NCBI RefSeq assembly: GCF_016863635.1
Contig: NZ_BOPG01000003.1
Location: 248,001-312,000 of the forward strand
DNA length: 64,000 bases
Direction of reading: 5' to 3'
Source: Virgisporangium aurantiacum
Lineage (GTDB): Bacteria > Actinomycetota > Actinomycetes > Mycobacteriales > Micromonosporaceae
Numbering within the stretch: the first letter of the stretch is position 1; each line of letters begins with the position of its first letter. The notes beneath the pieces were generated by a model. That model made no database searches, had not been told where the DNA came from, and was given only the letters and a program-made list of their open reading frames with translations. A program made the translations under genes and the position numbers. Shown in pieces: positions 44,356 to 54,119 of this stretch.

Positions 44356-45411
44356 TCACCGACGGGCCGGCAACGCCAGTCGCTGACCGGGGTGGATCAC
44401 ATACCCTTCGAGGTCGTTCAGCTTCCTCAACTCGGCCACGCCCGCCCTCGGCTGCCACCCGGGCAGGTTCCGCTCCGCGAACGACCACAACGTGTCGCCC
44501 GGCTGCACCACCGCCGTGACGGCGGGCCTGGGCGGATCCGCCGCCTGCCCGGGCACGGCGCTGAGAAACCCGACCAACGCGCCGGTGAACAGCAGCACCA
44601 GCGCCAACACCACCAACCGCCCCCGCCGGGTGAGCCGGACCGGCCGCCGCCCGGGCCGCCGCCCCCCCGCCACAGCGGGCCGCCGCGCGCCCGCCGCACG
44701 GGCGCTCCGGGTCTCCGCTCCACCGGGCCGTTCTGCCACACCGGGCCGCCCCGCACCCGCCGCACGGGACGACCTGGTCTCCGCTGCACCGGGCCGCCCG
44801 TCCCCCGCCACGCCGGAACGCCGCTCTTCCGCCATACCGGGCCGCCGCGCGCCGGCCGCACGGGAACCCCGCTCCTCCGCTCCACCGGGCCGCCGCGCGT
44901 CGGTCACGCCGGAACGCTGCCGCTGCCCCGCCGAACCCGCGCGGACCTCAACCGCAGCACCCGGCCCGGCTCCTGCCTCATCGCCATCCCGCTCGACCGC
45001 GTCGTCAGCCCGTTCTGCCGCGCCTTCGGGTCGCTCGACCGCGCCGGCACCGCCGTACGTCCGGGAAATGGCCCGGTCGGCGGGGCGCTCATCCGTCACA
45101 TCGCCCCAGAGACCCGAGCGCCCGCCCGCGCCGTCGCCCCCAAAGCGGTCTCCCAGCCAGTCGGTGCCGCGGTTGGCATGGCGCCGCTGCCCGTCGTCGG
45201 CGGGGCGCCGCGGTGCCGGGTACGCCTCGCCCTCCCACGCGACCAGGCGCAGGTGGCGCTCGACGATCCCGTCTCGCGCCCACCCGGCCGATCCGGCGGC
45301 CGCCCGTGACCGCCGCGCCCGGCGCCCGCGCGTAAGCGGAAGCACCGGGGCAGCGCACCGCGCACCCCGCCCGCCCTGTGGTTGTTGGTTCGCCCGACCC
45401 GGCTCCGCCAT
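44356..45411 (-). CDS. LysM-domain membrane protein, SOS-type division inhibitor (Rv2719c/YneA-like)
   Basis: Protein of 351 residues with a long Arg/Ala/Gly/Glu-rich cytoplasmic region (about 1-240, with repeated RRPG-AAE/RRSGVA-type units), one membrane segment (about 265-287, LVVLALVLLFTGALVGFL) and a terminal LysM domain (about 300-351, VVQPGDTLWSFAERN ... HPGQRLALP) that binds peptidoglycan outside. It lies head-to-head with lexA behind an SOS box and next to nrdR. This is the order of Rv2719c in mycobacteria and of yneA/divS-type division inhibitors. Arresting division after DNA damage is therefore the likely role. The low-complexity region is much longer than usual. Confidence 0.8.
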   Translation of the reverse strand: MAEPGRANQQPQGGRGARCAAPVLPLTRGRRARRSRAAAGSAGWARDGIVERHLRLVAWEGEAYPAPRRPADDGQRRHANRGTDWLGDRFGGDGAGGRSGLWGDVTDERPADRAISRTYGGAGAVERPEGAAERADDAVERDGDEAGAGPGAAVEVRAGSAGQRQRSGVTDARRPGGAEERGSRAAGARRPGMAEERRSGVAGDGRPGAAETRSSRAAGAGRPGVAERPGGAETRSARAAGARRPAVAGGRRPGRRPVRLTRRGRLVVLALVLLFTGALVGFLSAVPGQAADPPRPAVTAVVQPGDTLWSFAERNLPGWQPRAGVAELRKLNDLEGYVIHPGQRLALPARR

Positions 45412-45439
45412 CGTGTACCTCCGGAAATCGCACAGCGCG

Positions 45440-45455
45440 TCGAACAGAAGTTCGA
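45440..45455. promoter_or_regulatory. lexA operator: SOS box (LexA operator) of the LysM gene
   Basis: TCGAACAGAAGTTCGA has perfect 6-bp arms around a 4-bp spacer and matches the mycobacterial/actinobacterial LexA consensus TCGAAC-N4-GTTCGA exactly. It lies 29 bp upstream of the LysM gene start, so LexA bound here should block it directly. Confidence 0.9.
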
Positions 45456-45520
45456 TCGCACGCCCGTACGATGGTTTACCAGACGGGTACGACAAAAACT
45501 GGCCGACACGACGCGCCGCG

Positions 45521-45536
45521 TAGAACAGATGTTTGA
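45521..45536. promoter_or_regulatory. lexA operator: Second, weaker SOS box on the lexA side
   Basis: TAGAACAGATGTTTGA keeps the GAAC-N4-GTT core and differs from the consensus at two arm positions. It lies 111 bp upstream of the lexA start and probably gives autorepression of lexA with lower affinity than the first box. Confidence 0.65.
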
Positions 45537-45646
45537 AACTGTCGTACCGGAGGGTTAGCTTGTGATCCACAATCACGGATCGTGCGCAACACTTCGCCGG
45601 CCGGTCGACGCGAACGATCAGCCGGTCAACCCCAAGGGAGGACGAC

Positions 45647-46810
45647 GTGACAGCCGACGACCGCGCCGCCGGCGCGCAGAGCCGGGGCGTGCCCCACCCC
45701 GGCGCGCCCCAACCCGGATCGGCGGAGCGGGGCCAGCGGCCAGACGGCGCCCAGGCCGGCCCGTCCGCTAAATCCGAGACGGCAGCCCGCCCGGCCGGCA
45801 CCACCGCCGGCACCACCGCGGGGCCGTCCGGTAAATCCGAGACGGCAGCCCGCTCCGCCGGCACCACCGCCGGCCGCGCCACCACGGGTCGCATCGCCGC
45901 GGCGGGAAGCACTCCGGCCGTTCAGGCGGCGGCCTCGCCGTCCGCTACCGGTCGGGCCGCCAACCGCTCCGCCGCCCGCGCCGCCCCCGCGGCTCCCGGC
46001 CGCGCGCCCGCGCAGGGCACCGGTCCGGCCGCCGTTCCCGCCACCCCGGCCGCTTCCGGTGCCGGTTCGGCCCGCTCGTCGGGCTCCCGGCCACGGAAGT
46101 CGAACCGCCAGCGGGGAGGTGAGCAGGAGATCCGCGCGGTCACGGCCGTGGTCAGCGCCTTCCCCGACCTGTTCGCGTCCGACCTCACGGCGCGGCAGCA
46201 ACGCATCCTCGAGTTCATCCGCAGCTGGGTCGAGCGGTACGGCTACCCGCCGAGCGTCCGCGAGATCGGCGAGGCCGTCGGGTTGGTGTCGCCGTCGAGC
46301 GTCGCCTACCAGTTGAAGGTGCTCGAGGGCAAGGGCTACCTGCGACGCGACCCGAACCGTCCCCGGGCGGTCGACGTGCGTCCGCCCAGCGAGCTGGTCA
46401 ACGAAGACGAGGAGGCGATCCGCTCGGCCCGCCCCGCGCCCGCCTTCGTGCCGGTGCTGGGCCGGATCGCCGCCGGTGGCCCGATCCTCGCCGAGCAGGC
46501 CGTCGAAGACGTCTTCCCGCTTCCCCGGGAACTCGTCGGCGAGGGCACGCTCTTCCTGCTCCAGGTCAAGGGCGACTCGATGCTCGACGCCGCAATCTGC
46601 GACGGCGACTGGGTCGTGGTCCGCCAGCAGCCCACCGCCAACAACGGCGAGATCGTCGCCGCCATGCTCGAAGGCGAGGCCACCGTCAAGACCTACCGCC
46701 GCCGCGACGGGCATGTCTGGCTCATGCCGCAGAACCCCGCGTTCGAGCCGATCAACGGCGACCAGGCAACCATCATGGGACGGGTGGTGGCCGTCCTCCG
46801 CCGCATCTGA
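45647..46810 (+). CDS. lexA: LexA repressor with an unusually long N-terminal extension
   Basis: SOS repressor of 387 residues. The wHTH (about 180-240, [25 protein letters not shown]) is followed by the S24 peptidase-like domain with the self-cleavage Ala-Gly in RIAAGGPIL, catalytic Ser in KGDSMLD and Lys in ATVKTY. The first 165 residues are low-complexity Ala/Gly/Pro/Ser/Thr with a duplicated segment (KSETAAR-AGTTAG, about 42-75). Typical LexA proteins have 200-260 residues. The GTG start at 45647 has a strong GGGAGG site; a later start is possible but has no comparable site. Confidence 0.93.
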   Translation: MTADDRAAGAQSRGVPHPGAPQPGSAERGQRPDGAQAGPSAKSETAARPAGTTAGTTAGPSGKSETAARSAGTTAGRATTGRIAAAGSTPAVQAAASPSATGRAANRSAARAAPAAPGRAPAQGTGPAAVPATPAASGAGSARSSGSRPRKSNRQRGGEQEIRAVTAVVSAFPDLFASDLTARQQRILEFIRSWVERYGYPPSVREIGEAVGLVSPSSVAYQLKVLEGKGYLRRDPNRPRAVDVRPPSELVNEDEEAIRSARPAPAFVPVLGRIAAGGPILAEQAVEDVFPLPRELVGEGTLFLLQVKGDSMLDAAICDGDWVVVRQQPTANNGEIVAAMLEGEATVKTYRRRDGHVWLMPQNPAFEPINGDQATIMGRVVAVLRRI

Positions 46811-46851
46811 CCCCGCCGGAGCCCGTCGGCACCCGCCCACGCGACCCACCC

Positions 46852-46902
46852 GATCTTGGACTCCGGTACACGCCGCCATGGCGTGAACGAGAGTCCAAGA
46901 TC
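46852..46902. repeat. GATCTTG-family intergenic hairpin, copy B2
   Basis: GATCTTGGACTC (46852-46863) pairs perfectly with GAGTCCAAGATC (46891-46902), with inner stem CACGCC/GGCGTG (46869-46874 with 46880-46885). Reverse-complemented it matches copy B1 at 24310-24354 almost base for base. It lies between lexA and the convergent membrane-protein gene. Confidence 0.9.
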
Positions 46903-46921
46903 CAAGGCGTGCACCGCTCTG

Positions 46922-48751
46922 CTAGCGGCTGTAGCCCGGGTGGTCGCGGGGGTCCTCGTCCCAGTCCATGTCGGGAGGCGCCGGTGCGCGCCGTCCGCCG
47001 TAGACGCCTCCGCCGCCGCGGCCGTCGCCGGTCGAGGGGACGCCTCGGCCCGAGCCACCGTGGATGTCGCCGGTGCCGCCGTGGATGTCGCCGGTTCGGT
47101 AGACCGAGCCGGTGCGTTCGCTGCCGCCTCGGTTGCCGCCGGGCCCACCGGGGCCACCAGGGCCGCCGCCACGTCCGCCCGGCCCGCCCGGACCGCCGCG
47201 GCCGCCACCCGAGACGGCGACACCCGGGCCAACGCCACCCGGGCCGCCACCCGGGCCGCCTGGCCCACGGCCACCGCCCGGACCGCCGCCACCCGGGCCA
47301 CCAGGGCCACCAGGGCCACCCGGCCCGCGGCCAACGCCGCCGCCGGAGCCGCCGCCCGGGCCACCGGGACCACCCGGACCGCGGCCACCGCCGCCCATGG
47401 CACCACGGCCGGCGGCTGCGCCGGGTCCGCCGCGGCCACCGCCCTGAGTCAGCGGCTCCTCGAACTCGGCGAAGTCGTCGAAGGGAGCCGATCGCGCGGC
47501 CACCCGCGCTGTGCCCGCACCACCCCGACCCCCTGGCCCACCAGGCCCGGAAGGGCCGCCGGGTCCACCGGGGCCGCCACCAGGTCCACCGGGGCCACCA
47601 GGGCCACCGGGACCGTCCCGGCCCATCCGAGCCGCCGCCGCGGCGGCCCGCCGGTTGGTCCGGGACCGCCGGATCGCGAACACCCCGACCACCACCAGGA
47701 TCAGCCCGAGCACTCCGACGGCGCCGACCATGTACATGATCTCGTTGATCGAGTCGATCGACAGGAGACCGCCGCCGCCGTCCTCGGTGTCGCCGGCGGC
47801 CTTCTTGGTGGCGCCGGCCGCGGGGGTGGCGGCTGCCGCCGGGGTGTAGCGCAGCAGCGGGTTCTGCTTGCTGCCGGGCGGCAGCTCGGACGCGGTCAGG
47901 AACGACTTGCCGTCCCGGGAGTAGGTGATCGACTCGCCCTGAGGTTCGTTCGGCAGCGGGGTCACGCGGGGCTTGCCGGTGGTGATCGCCTTGACCACGT
48001 CACCGTCGGGGACGTCCCATTCCAGGGCATCGGCGTAGGTGCGCAGCGCCACCTTCTTGCCGTCGGCGGAGGTGGCGCCGCCGGTCACCACCAGGCGTCC
48101 GGGGGGACCCAGCGGGTTCGGGGTGCTGCTCGCCGGCAACGTGAACTCGCCGACCCGCTTCAGCGGCACGCCGGTGTTGTTGCGGGGCTGCAGCGGGGCG
48201 GACGGCACGTAGATGCCGGGCTTGCCGCCCTCCTTGGTGACGATGATCGGCGTCCCGTCGCCGTTGATCAACAGTGCCTCGGCGTCTCTCGCCCCGTCGG
48301 GATAGGTGACGCGGTGGATCACCGGGGTGCGCTCGTTCGGCGGGATCTTCCACAGCGCGACCGTCGGGCGCTTGCCGTCGTTGTCACCGATGTCGGCCGA
48401 CCAGATCGCGCCGTCGGGTGCGACCGCCAGGTCTTCGGGATCGAGCGCGGCCGACGGGTAGGCGGTGGAGTTGACCACCTTGCACTGGTTGTCGAGCCGG
48501 TAGATCCGCATCGTGGACTGGTCCTGGGCGCTGTCGTTGACCGCCAGGTAACCGTTGTCGACAGCGGCGAGGCCGGAGATCTCCAGCAGGTTCTTGTCGG
48601 TGATGTTGCAGACCGTCTGGCCGCCACCGCTGCCCGCGGCCGCTCCCGAACCGGACGGAGACGGTGCGGCGGAGGCCGCTCCCGGTTGGACAGCCACCGC
48701 CGCCAGCGCGACGCAACCAGCCGCCGCCAACACCGATCTCAGACGCCGCAT
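46922..48751 (-). CDS. Exported beta-propeller-like membrane protein with collagen-like Gly/Pro tail
   Basis: Protein of 609 residues. Signal peptide (about 1-29), an extracytoplasmic domain (about 45-330) with NHL/propeller-like segments (SGLAAVDNGYLAVND; LDPEDLAVAPDGAIWSADIGD; DAEALLINGDGTPIIVTKEGG), one membrane helix (about 345-370, then RRSRTNRR) and a predicted cytoplasmic tail of about 230 residues built largely of GPGGPGG repeats and ending in DMDWDEDPRDHPGYSR. I do not recognise a catalytic site. The Gly/Pro region looks disordered or collagen-like. Confidence 0.7.
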   Translation of the reverse strand: MRRLRSVLAAAGCVALAAVAVQPGAASAAPSPSGSGAAAGSGGGQTVCNITDKNLLEISGLAAVDNGYLAVNDSAQDQSTMRIYRLDNQCKVVNSTAYPSAALDPEDLAVAPDGAIWSADIGDNDGKRPTVALWKIPPNERTPVIHRVTYPDGARDAEALLINGDGTPIIVTKEGGKPGIYVPSAPLQPRNNTGVPLKRVGEFTLPASSTPNPLGPPGRLVVTGGATSADGKKVALRTYADALEWDVPDGDVVKAITTGKPRVTPLPNEPQGESITYSRDGKSFLTASELPPGSKQNPLLRYTPAAAATPAAGATKKAAGDTEDGGGGLLSIDSINEIMYMVGAVGVLGLILVVVGVFAIRRSRTNRRAAAAAARMGRDGPGGPGGPGGPGGGPGGPGGPSGPGGPGGRGGAGTARVAARSAPFDDFAEFEEPLTQGGGRGGPGAAAGRGAMGGGGRGPGGPGGPGGGSGGGVGRGPGGPGGPGGPGGGGPGGGRGPGGPGGGPGGVGPGVAVSGGGRGGPGGPGGRGGGPGGPGGPGGNRGGSERTGSVYRTGDIHGGTGDIHGGSGRGVPSTGDGRGGGGVYGGRRAPAPPDMDWDEDPRDHPGYSR

Positions 48752-48803
48752 CGGTCCAGAATGACAGAGCCGTCTGAGAACCGGTGTTGGCCCTACGGGC
48801 ACA

Positions 48804-50213
48804 TCACTCTATGTGGTCACCATCGACAACATATGGTGCCAACTCGGCTGCCAGGGCCTCATCGACCCGGGCATGGACAAACGTTCCCTCGCCACGGTGC
48901 GCGGTCTCGAGCACCTCGCCCCGGCTGTGGACGCGCGCCAGCACCTCGCCCCGCGCGTACGGGACGCATGCGCGCACCTCGATGGCCAGCCACGGCAGCC
49001 GCTCCTCGACCGCGGCACGCAACTCGTCGACGCCGGTGCCGGTGCGGGCCGAGACGAACACGGCCTCCGGCCACAGCCGCTTGAGCCGCAGCAGCGTCTC
49101 CTCGTCGGCGGCGTCGGCCTTGTTGACCACGAGCAGCTCGGGCACCTTGTCGGCTTCGACGTCGGCGAGCACCTCGCGGACGGCGCGCACCTGCTCCTCG
49201 GGATCGGGATGGGCACCGTCGACCACGTGCACGACGAGATCGGACTGCGCCACCTCCTCCAGCGTCGAGCGGAACGCCTCGACCAGTTGGTGCGGCAGGT
49301 GCCGCACGAACCCGACCGTGTCGGAGAGCGTGTACGACCGGCCCTCCGGCGTGCGGGCCTGCCGGGTGGTGGTGTCGAGCGTCGCGAACAGCGCGTTCTC
49401 GACCAGCACGCCGGCACCGGTGAGCCGGTTGAGCAGGCTGGACTTGCCCGCGTTGGTGTAGCCGGCGATCGCCACGCTCGGCACGTTGTTGCGGCGCCGG
49501 TTGCCCCGCTTCGTGTCCCGCATCGAGGCCATGCCGGCGATCTGCCGACGGAGCCGGGCGATGCGGCTGTTGATGCGCCGCCGGTCGGTTTCGATCTTGG
49601 TTTCACCGGGACCGCGCAGGCCCACGCCGCCGTTGCCGCCGGCCGAGCCACCGGCCTGCCGGCTCAACGCCGCACCCCAACCACGCAGCCGGGGCAGCAG
49701 GTACTGCAGCTGGGCCAGCTCGACCTGCGCCTTGCCCTCTTTGCTCTTCGCGTGCTGGGCGAAGATGTCGAGGATCAGCGCGGTGCGGTCGATGACCTTG
49801 ACCTTCACCTGTTCTTCCAGGTTCCGCAGCTGGCTGGGCGAGAGCTCGCCGTCGCAGATCACGGTGTCGGCGCCGGTGTCGACCACGACGGCGCGCAGGT
49901 CGGTGACCTTGCCGCGGCCGACGTACGTGGACGGATCGGGCCGCTGCCGCCGCTGGATGAGCCCGTCGAGCACCACCGCACCAGCCGTGTCGGCCAGCGC
50001 CGCGAGCTCGGACAACGAGTTCTCCGCGTCGGCGACCGTGCCCTCGGTCCACACGCCGACGAGCACGACGCGCTCGAGCCGGAGCTGCCGGTATTCGACC
50101 TCGGTGACGTCGGCGAGTTCGGTGGACAGGCCCGCGACGCGGCGCAGCGCGTTACGGTCCTCGAGATCGAGTGCACCGGTGTCGAGTTCGAGAATGTCTT
50201 CGGTAAGTCGCAA
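48804..50213 (-). CDS. hflX: GTPase HflX
   Basis: Ribosome-associated GTPase of 469 residues that rescues or splits stalled ribosomes after stress. N-terminal HflX domain (about 30-190, DPSTYVGRGKV), a linker rich in basic residues and a G domain with GYTNAGKSSLL (G1), DTVGF (G3) and NKAD (G4). The start is a TTG at 50213 with GGAGGGG about 6 nt upstream. It belongs to the actinobacterial miaB-miaA-dapF-hflX neighbourhood, here interrupted by malic enzyme, cyclase and kinase genes. Confidence 0.94.
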   Translation of the reverse strand: MRLTEDILELDTGALDLEDRNALRRVAGLSTELADVTEVEYRQLRLERVVLVGVWTEGTVADAENSLSELAALADTAGAVVLDGLIQRRQRPDPSTYVGRGKVTDLRAVVVDTGADTVICDGELSPSQLRNLEEQVKVKVIDRTALILDIFAQHAKSKEGKAQVELAQLQYLLPRLRGWGAALSRQAGGSAGGNGGVGLRGPGETKIETDRRRINSRIARLRRQIAGMASMRDTKRGNRRRNNVPSVAIAGYTNAGKSSLLNRLTGAGVLVENALFATLDTTTRQARTPEGRSYTLSDTVGFVRHLPHQLVEAFRSTLEEVAQSDLVVHVVDGAHPDPEEQVRAVREVLADVEADKVPELLVVNKADAADEETLLRLKRLWPEAVFVSARTGTGVDELRAAVEERLPWLAIEVRACVPYARGEVLARVHSRGEVLETAHRGEGTFVHARVDEALAAELAPYVVDGDHIE

Positions 50214-50330
50214 GTGGCACCCCTCCAGAACTTCGATCGTGGCACGCCTTCCCGCAGACCGCACCCGCATTCCACCCGGGGCGGGTCTAAAGTGGGACGC
50301 CGCGTACAAGGGAGTACGAAAGGAAGCACG

Positions 50331-51797
50331 ATGAGCAGGGGACGTCTCCCCAGTGCCGGGTTCTCGATCACCGTCCGGATCCAGGTACCCGCCGATGCGT
50401 CGGCGATCGGACGGTTGACCACCGCGGTCGGCGACGCGGGCGGCGTGGTCACCGCCGTCGACGTGGTCGACTCCGACCCCACCAGCGTGGTCGTCGACGT
50501 CACCTGCGACACCGCCGACTCCGCCCACGCCGAGCAGGTCGTGGACATTCTCGAGGAACTGCCCGGCGTCGAGGTCCGCAAGGTCTCCGACCGCACGTTC
50601 CTGCTCCACCTCGGCGGCAAGATCGAGGTGACGTCGAAGGTCGCGCTCCGCAACCGCGACGAGCTCTCCCGCGCCTACACCCCCGGGGTCGCCCGGGTGT
50701 GCCTGGCGATCGCCAACAATCCGGAAGACGCCCGCCGCCTGACCATCAAGCGCAACACGGTCGCGGTGGTCACCGACGGATCGGCCGTCCTCGGGCTGGG
50801 CAACCTCGGCCCGGCCGCCGCGCTGCCGGTGATGGAAGGCAAGGCGGCGCTGTTCAAGCGGTTCGCCGGCGTCGACGCCTGGCCGGTCGTGCTCGACACG
50901 CAGGACACCGAGGAGATCATCAACGTCGTCCGGTGCATCGCGCCGGCCTACGGTGGCATCAACCTGGAGGACATCGCCGCGCCGCGCTGCTTCGAGATCG
51001 AGGCGCGGCTGCGCGAGATGCTCGACATCCCGGTCTTCCACGACGATCAGCACGGCACCGCGATCGTGGTGCTGGCCGCGCTCACCAACGCGTTGCGCTG
51101 CGTCGAGAAGGCGATCAGCGACGTCCGCGTCGTCGTGTGCGGCGCCGGCGCGGCCGGCACCGCGATCGTCAAGTTGCTGTTGCGGGAGGGCGTCGGGGAC
51201 GTCGTGGCGGTCGACCGCGCCGGCGCCCTGCACCGCGGTTCACCGGCCGTGAACCCGAACTGGGAGTGGCTGGCCCAGAACACCAACAGAAGCAACATCC
51301 AAGGGGACCTCAGAACCGCGATCCGTGGCGCCGACGTGTTCATCGGCGTCAGCGCGCCGAACCTGCTCAACGGCGACGACATCGCCACGATGGCGCCCCG
51401 GTCGATCGTCTTCGCGCTGGCCAACCCCGACCCGGAGGTCGACCCGCGGGAGGCCCGCGAGCACGCGGCGGTGGTGGCGACGGGACGCTCCGACCAGCCG
51501 AACCAGATCAACAACGTGCTCGCCTTCCCGGGCGTGTTCCGGGGCATGCTCGACGCGCACGCCACCGGGTACACCGACGACATGGGCGTCGCCGCGGCCC
51601 GCGCGATCGCCGACACCGTCGGCGAGGACAAGGTCAACCCGACGGTCATCGTGCCGAGCGTGTTCGACGCCCGGGTCGCGCCGGCGGTGGCCGCGGCGGT
51701 CCGGGCCGCCGCGAAGGGCGGCCAGGTGGTCGACAGCGAGGTCGACAGCGACGTGGACGCCGAGGTGGAAGGGCGCACGGCCGTCCCCGGCTTCTGA
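50331..51797 (+). CDS. NAD(P)-dependent malic enzyme with N-terminal ACT domain
   Basis: Enzyme of 488 residues that decarboxylates malate to pyruvate. An ACT regulatory domain (about 12-80, [19 protein letters not shown]) is followed by the malic enzyme catalytic domain ([10 protein letters not shown], the lysine in [10 protein letters not shown], and metal site HDDQHGTA) and the NAD-binding domain ([17 protein letters not shown]). The ACT domain suggests allosteric control by an amino acid or similar ligand. AGGAAG site before the ATG. Cofactor choice (NAD or NADP) is not decided. Confidence 0.93.
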   Translation: MSRGRLPSAGFSITVRIQVPADASAIGRLTTAVGDAGGVVTAVDVVDSDPTSVVVDVTCDTADSAHAEQVVDILEELPGVEVRKVSDRTFLLHLGGKIEVTSKVALRNRDELSRAYTPGVARVCLAIANNPEDARRLTIKRNTVAVVTDGSAVLGLGNLGPAAALPVMEGKAALFKRFAGVDAWPVVLDTQDTEEIINVVRCIAPAYGGINLEDIAAPRCFEIEARLREMLDIPVFHDDQHGTAIVVLAALTNALRCVEKAISDVRVVVCGAGAAGTAIVKLLLREGVGDVVAVDRAGALHRGSPAVNPNWEWLAQNTNRSNIQGDLRTAIRGADVFIGVSAPNLLNGDDIATMAPRSIVFALANPDPEVDPREAREHAAVVATGRSDQPNQINNVLAFPGVFRGMLDAHATGYTDDMGVAAARAIADTVGEDKVNPTVIVPSVFDARVAPAVAAAVRAAAKGGQVVDSEVDSDVDAEVEGRTAVPGF

Positions 51798-51863
51798 AAA
51801 TAGTGACCGAGGCCACACCCCGTTCGCCCTTCCGTTCGGCCGGGGTGAGCCGATGGTCCGGGC

Positions 51864-53504
51864 ATGGCGCATGAGGCGAGTATCGACGTGGCGGACCGTG
51901 ACATGGTCCTCGACACGTTGTTCGCGCAGCATCCCGGTGCCATGATCGTCGCGGTCGGCGACAACGGCCTGTTCACGCCGATGCCGGCGGACGTTCCGCT
52001 CCAGGGTCACCACGTGATCAGCGGCGCGCCGTCGGCGATGGAGCTCGTGGTGCCCGACGATCACGTGACGGTGATCGACGCCTGGGAGCGGGTGGCCCGG
52101 GACGGGGTCTCCAACGCGATCGTGCACCCGGTGACCGCGCCGGACGAGACGGTCCGGCTGCACTTCATCGACACCCGGTACCGGTACGGCGTGGTGCTGT
52201 GCCTCGTCACCGACTTCACCGGCCAGGTGCTCGGTTCCAAGCGGTTCGACGAGGTCGAGGTCGTGCCGCGGGTCGGCGTCGTCCGCAAGGACGGGGTCGC
52301 GGTGATCACCACGGTCGACGAGGCGACGCCGAAGATGCTCGGCTGGACGCCGGACGAGCTGATCGGCCGGCGCACCCTCGACCTGCTGCACCCCGACGAC
52401 CACCAGCGCGCCATCGAGAGCTGGATGGACATGCTCGCCAACCCCGGCGCGGCCCGCCGGGTCCGGCTGCGCCACCGGCACCGCGACGGTCACTACCTGT
52501 GGCTGGAGATCACCAACCACAACCAGCTCGACAACGCCGAGCAGCCCGGCGTGATCGCCGAGATGCTGAACGTCTCCGACGAGATGGCCGCCCAGGAGGC
52601 GCTGGCCGCCAACGAGCAACTGCTGCGCCGGTTGACCGAGGCGCTGCCGGTCGGCGTCGTGCAGGTCGACCCGGAGCTGCGGATCACCTACCAGAACGAG
52701 CGGGCCGTGGAGATGTTCGGCGACCGGCTCGGCACGTCGCTCGACGCGACGACCACCACCAGGGACGGGCCGACGGTGATGCCCGCGCTGCTCGCCGCCC
52801 TGCGCGACGACGTCGACTCCGACCTGGAGGTCGCCTACCGGGCCCAGGACGGCGAGCTGCGCCGGACCATGGTCAACATCCGGCCGCTCGACGGTCAGGC
52901 CGGCGTGGTGGTCTGCGCGACCGACATCACCGAGTCCGCCCGCCTGCGCGAGGAACTCCGCCAGCTCGCCACCTACGACGCCCTCACCGGGTGCCTCAAC
53001 CGCGTCTCCGTGCTGGCCGCCGTCGAGGAGGACCTCGACGGCGACGGCGACGGGATCGCCGTCGTCTTCCTCGACCTCAACGAGTTCAAGGAGATCAACG
53101 ACGGCCTCGGCCACGCGGCCGGCGACGCGCTGCTCCGTTACGTGGGCACCGAACTGCGGACTGCCGTCGCCTCTCTCGGCGACAAATCAGCAGCAGCTCG
53201 CGAGACCGACCTGATCGGCCGGCTCGGCGGCGACGAGTTCCTGGTGGTGGCCCGCGGCGTGGCCGGTCCGGCGGAGGCCCGGCAGATCGGCGAGCACATC
53301 GCCCGGCACCTGGCCGGCTGCGGCCTCGACCTCGGCGACCGGCGGGTCCAGGTCCGGGCCAGCATCGGCGTCGCGTGGGCCCGCCCGGGCGACATGGACG
53401 CCGACGCGCTCGTCGCCCGCGCCGACACCGCCATGTACCAGGCCAAACGGCAACGAACGGGTCGGCTGGCGCTGGTGGTGAGCGCCACTCACGCCGCCGC
53501 GTGA
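51864..53504 (+). CDS. PAS-PAS-GGDEF diguanylate cyclase
   Basis: Soluble sensor enzyme of 546 residues. Two or three PAS-like modules (about 12-110, 125-250 and 255-365; the second is typical: VITTVDEATPKMLGWTPDELIGR ... LLHPDDH) are followed by a GGDEF domain (about 380-535) with intact RLGGDEFLVV, so it should make cyclic di-GMP. No EAL domain and no membrane segment. The inhibitory I-site RxxD upstream of GGDEF is not obvious. The signal sensed is unknown. Confidence 0.9.
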   Translation: MAHEASIDVADRDMVLDTLFAQHPGAMIVAVGDNGLFTPMPADVPLQGHHVISGAPSAMELVVPDDHVTVIDAWERVARDGVSNAIVHPVTAPDETVRLHFIDTRYRYGVVLCLVTDFTGQVLGSKRFDEVEVVPRVGVVRKDGVAVITTVDEATPKMLGWTPDELIGRRTLDLLHPDDHQRAIESWMDMLANPGAARRVRLRHRHRDGHYLWLEITNHNQLDNAEQPGVIAEMLNVSDEMAAQEALAANEQLLRRLTEALPVGVVQVDPELRITYQNERAVEMFGDRLGTSLDATTTTRDGPTVMPALLAALRDDVDSDLEVAYRAQDGELRRTMVNIRPLDGQAGVVVCATDITESARLREELRQLATYDALTGCLNRVSVLAAVEEDLDGDGDGIAVVFLDLNEFKEINDGLGHAAGDALLRYVGTELRTAVASLGDKSAAARETDLIGRLGGDEFLVVARGVAGPAEARQIGEHIARHLAGCGLDLGDRRVQVRASIGVAWARPGDMDADALVARADTAMYQAKRQRTGRLALVVSATHAAA

Positions 53505-53540
53505 GAAGCGGCGTGAAGTACGGATCGGTAGCATCGACCC

Positions 53541-54119
53541 GTGCGGGTGCTGCTGATCGGTGCGCCGGGCGCGGGCAAGGGCACGCAGGCCGCTCGCATC
53601 GCCCGTCACTTCGGGCTGACCCACATCTCCAGCGGTGACCTGCTGCGCCGGCACGTCAAGGAGGAAACCGCGATCGGCCGGCAGGTGGCGGAGTACATCG
53701 ACCGGGGCGATCTCGTACCCGACGCCATCATCATGGACATGCTGTACAAACCGGTCATGGCGGCCAGCGCGTCGGGCGGCTACATCCTCGATGGCTTCCC
53801 CCGCACCGTCGAGCAGGCCGAGGCGGCCTACGCGGTGGCCGGTGAGCTGGGCGTCCAGGTGCAGCTCACCGTGCACATCGAGGTGTCGCCCGAGGAACTG
53901 CTGCGCCGGCTCAAGGCCCGCGGCCGCGGTGAGGACGACAGCGACTCCGTGATCAGGCACCGGCTGAAGGTGTACGAGGAGAAGACGATGCCGCTGATCG
54001 CGTACTACGCCGAGCGGGAGAAGCTGGTGACCGTCAACGGCGGCCGGCCGGTCGACGAGGTCACCTGGTCGATCGTCGTGCAGCTACAGCGGGCGCGCCG
54101 CAAGCATCTGGTCGACTGA
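53541..54119 (+). CDS. adk: Adenylate kinase, short (LID-less) form
   Basis: Nucleoside monophosphate kinase of 192 residues. P-loop GAPGAGKGTQA, NMP-binding SSGDLLRRHV and DGFPRT motifs, and RHRLKVYEEKT are all intact. The LID is short (RGRGEDDSD), as in other actinobacterial Adk. The usual adk lies between secY and map in the ribosomal cluster; its position here, after a cyclase gene, suggests a paralogue or a relative specific for another NMP. GTG start. The last 36 bp overlap convergent dapF. Confidence 0.88.
   Translation: MRVLLIGAPGAGKGTQAARIARHFGLTHISSGDLLRRHVKEETAIGRQVAEYIDRGDLVPDAIIMDMLYKPVMAASASGGYILDGFPRTVEQAEAAYAVAGELGVQVQLTVHIEVSPEELLRRLKARGRGEDDSDSVIRHRLKVYEEKTMPLIAYYAEREKLVTVNGGRPVDEVTWSIVVQLQRARRKHLVD

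Noticed and set aside
47112..47610. Dense repeats that might suggest a CRISPR array or satellite
   Set aside because: The repeats are GGxCC codon repeats in frame with the Gly/Pro tail of a protein, with no constant repeat-spacer structure.
48813..50330. N-terminal extension of the malic-enzyme frame opposite hflX
   Set aside because: It is antisense to hflX with no domain. The enzyme starts at ATG 50331 with an AGGAAG site, and the ACT domain follows directly.
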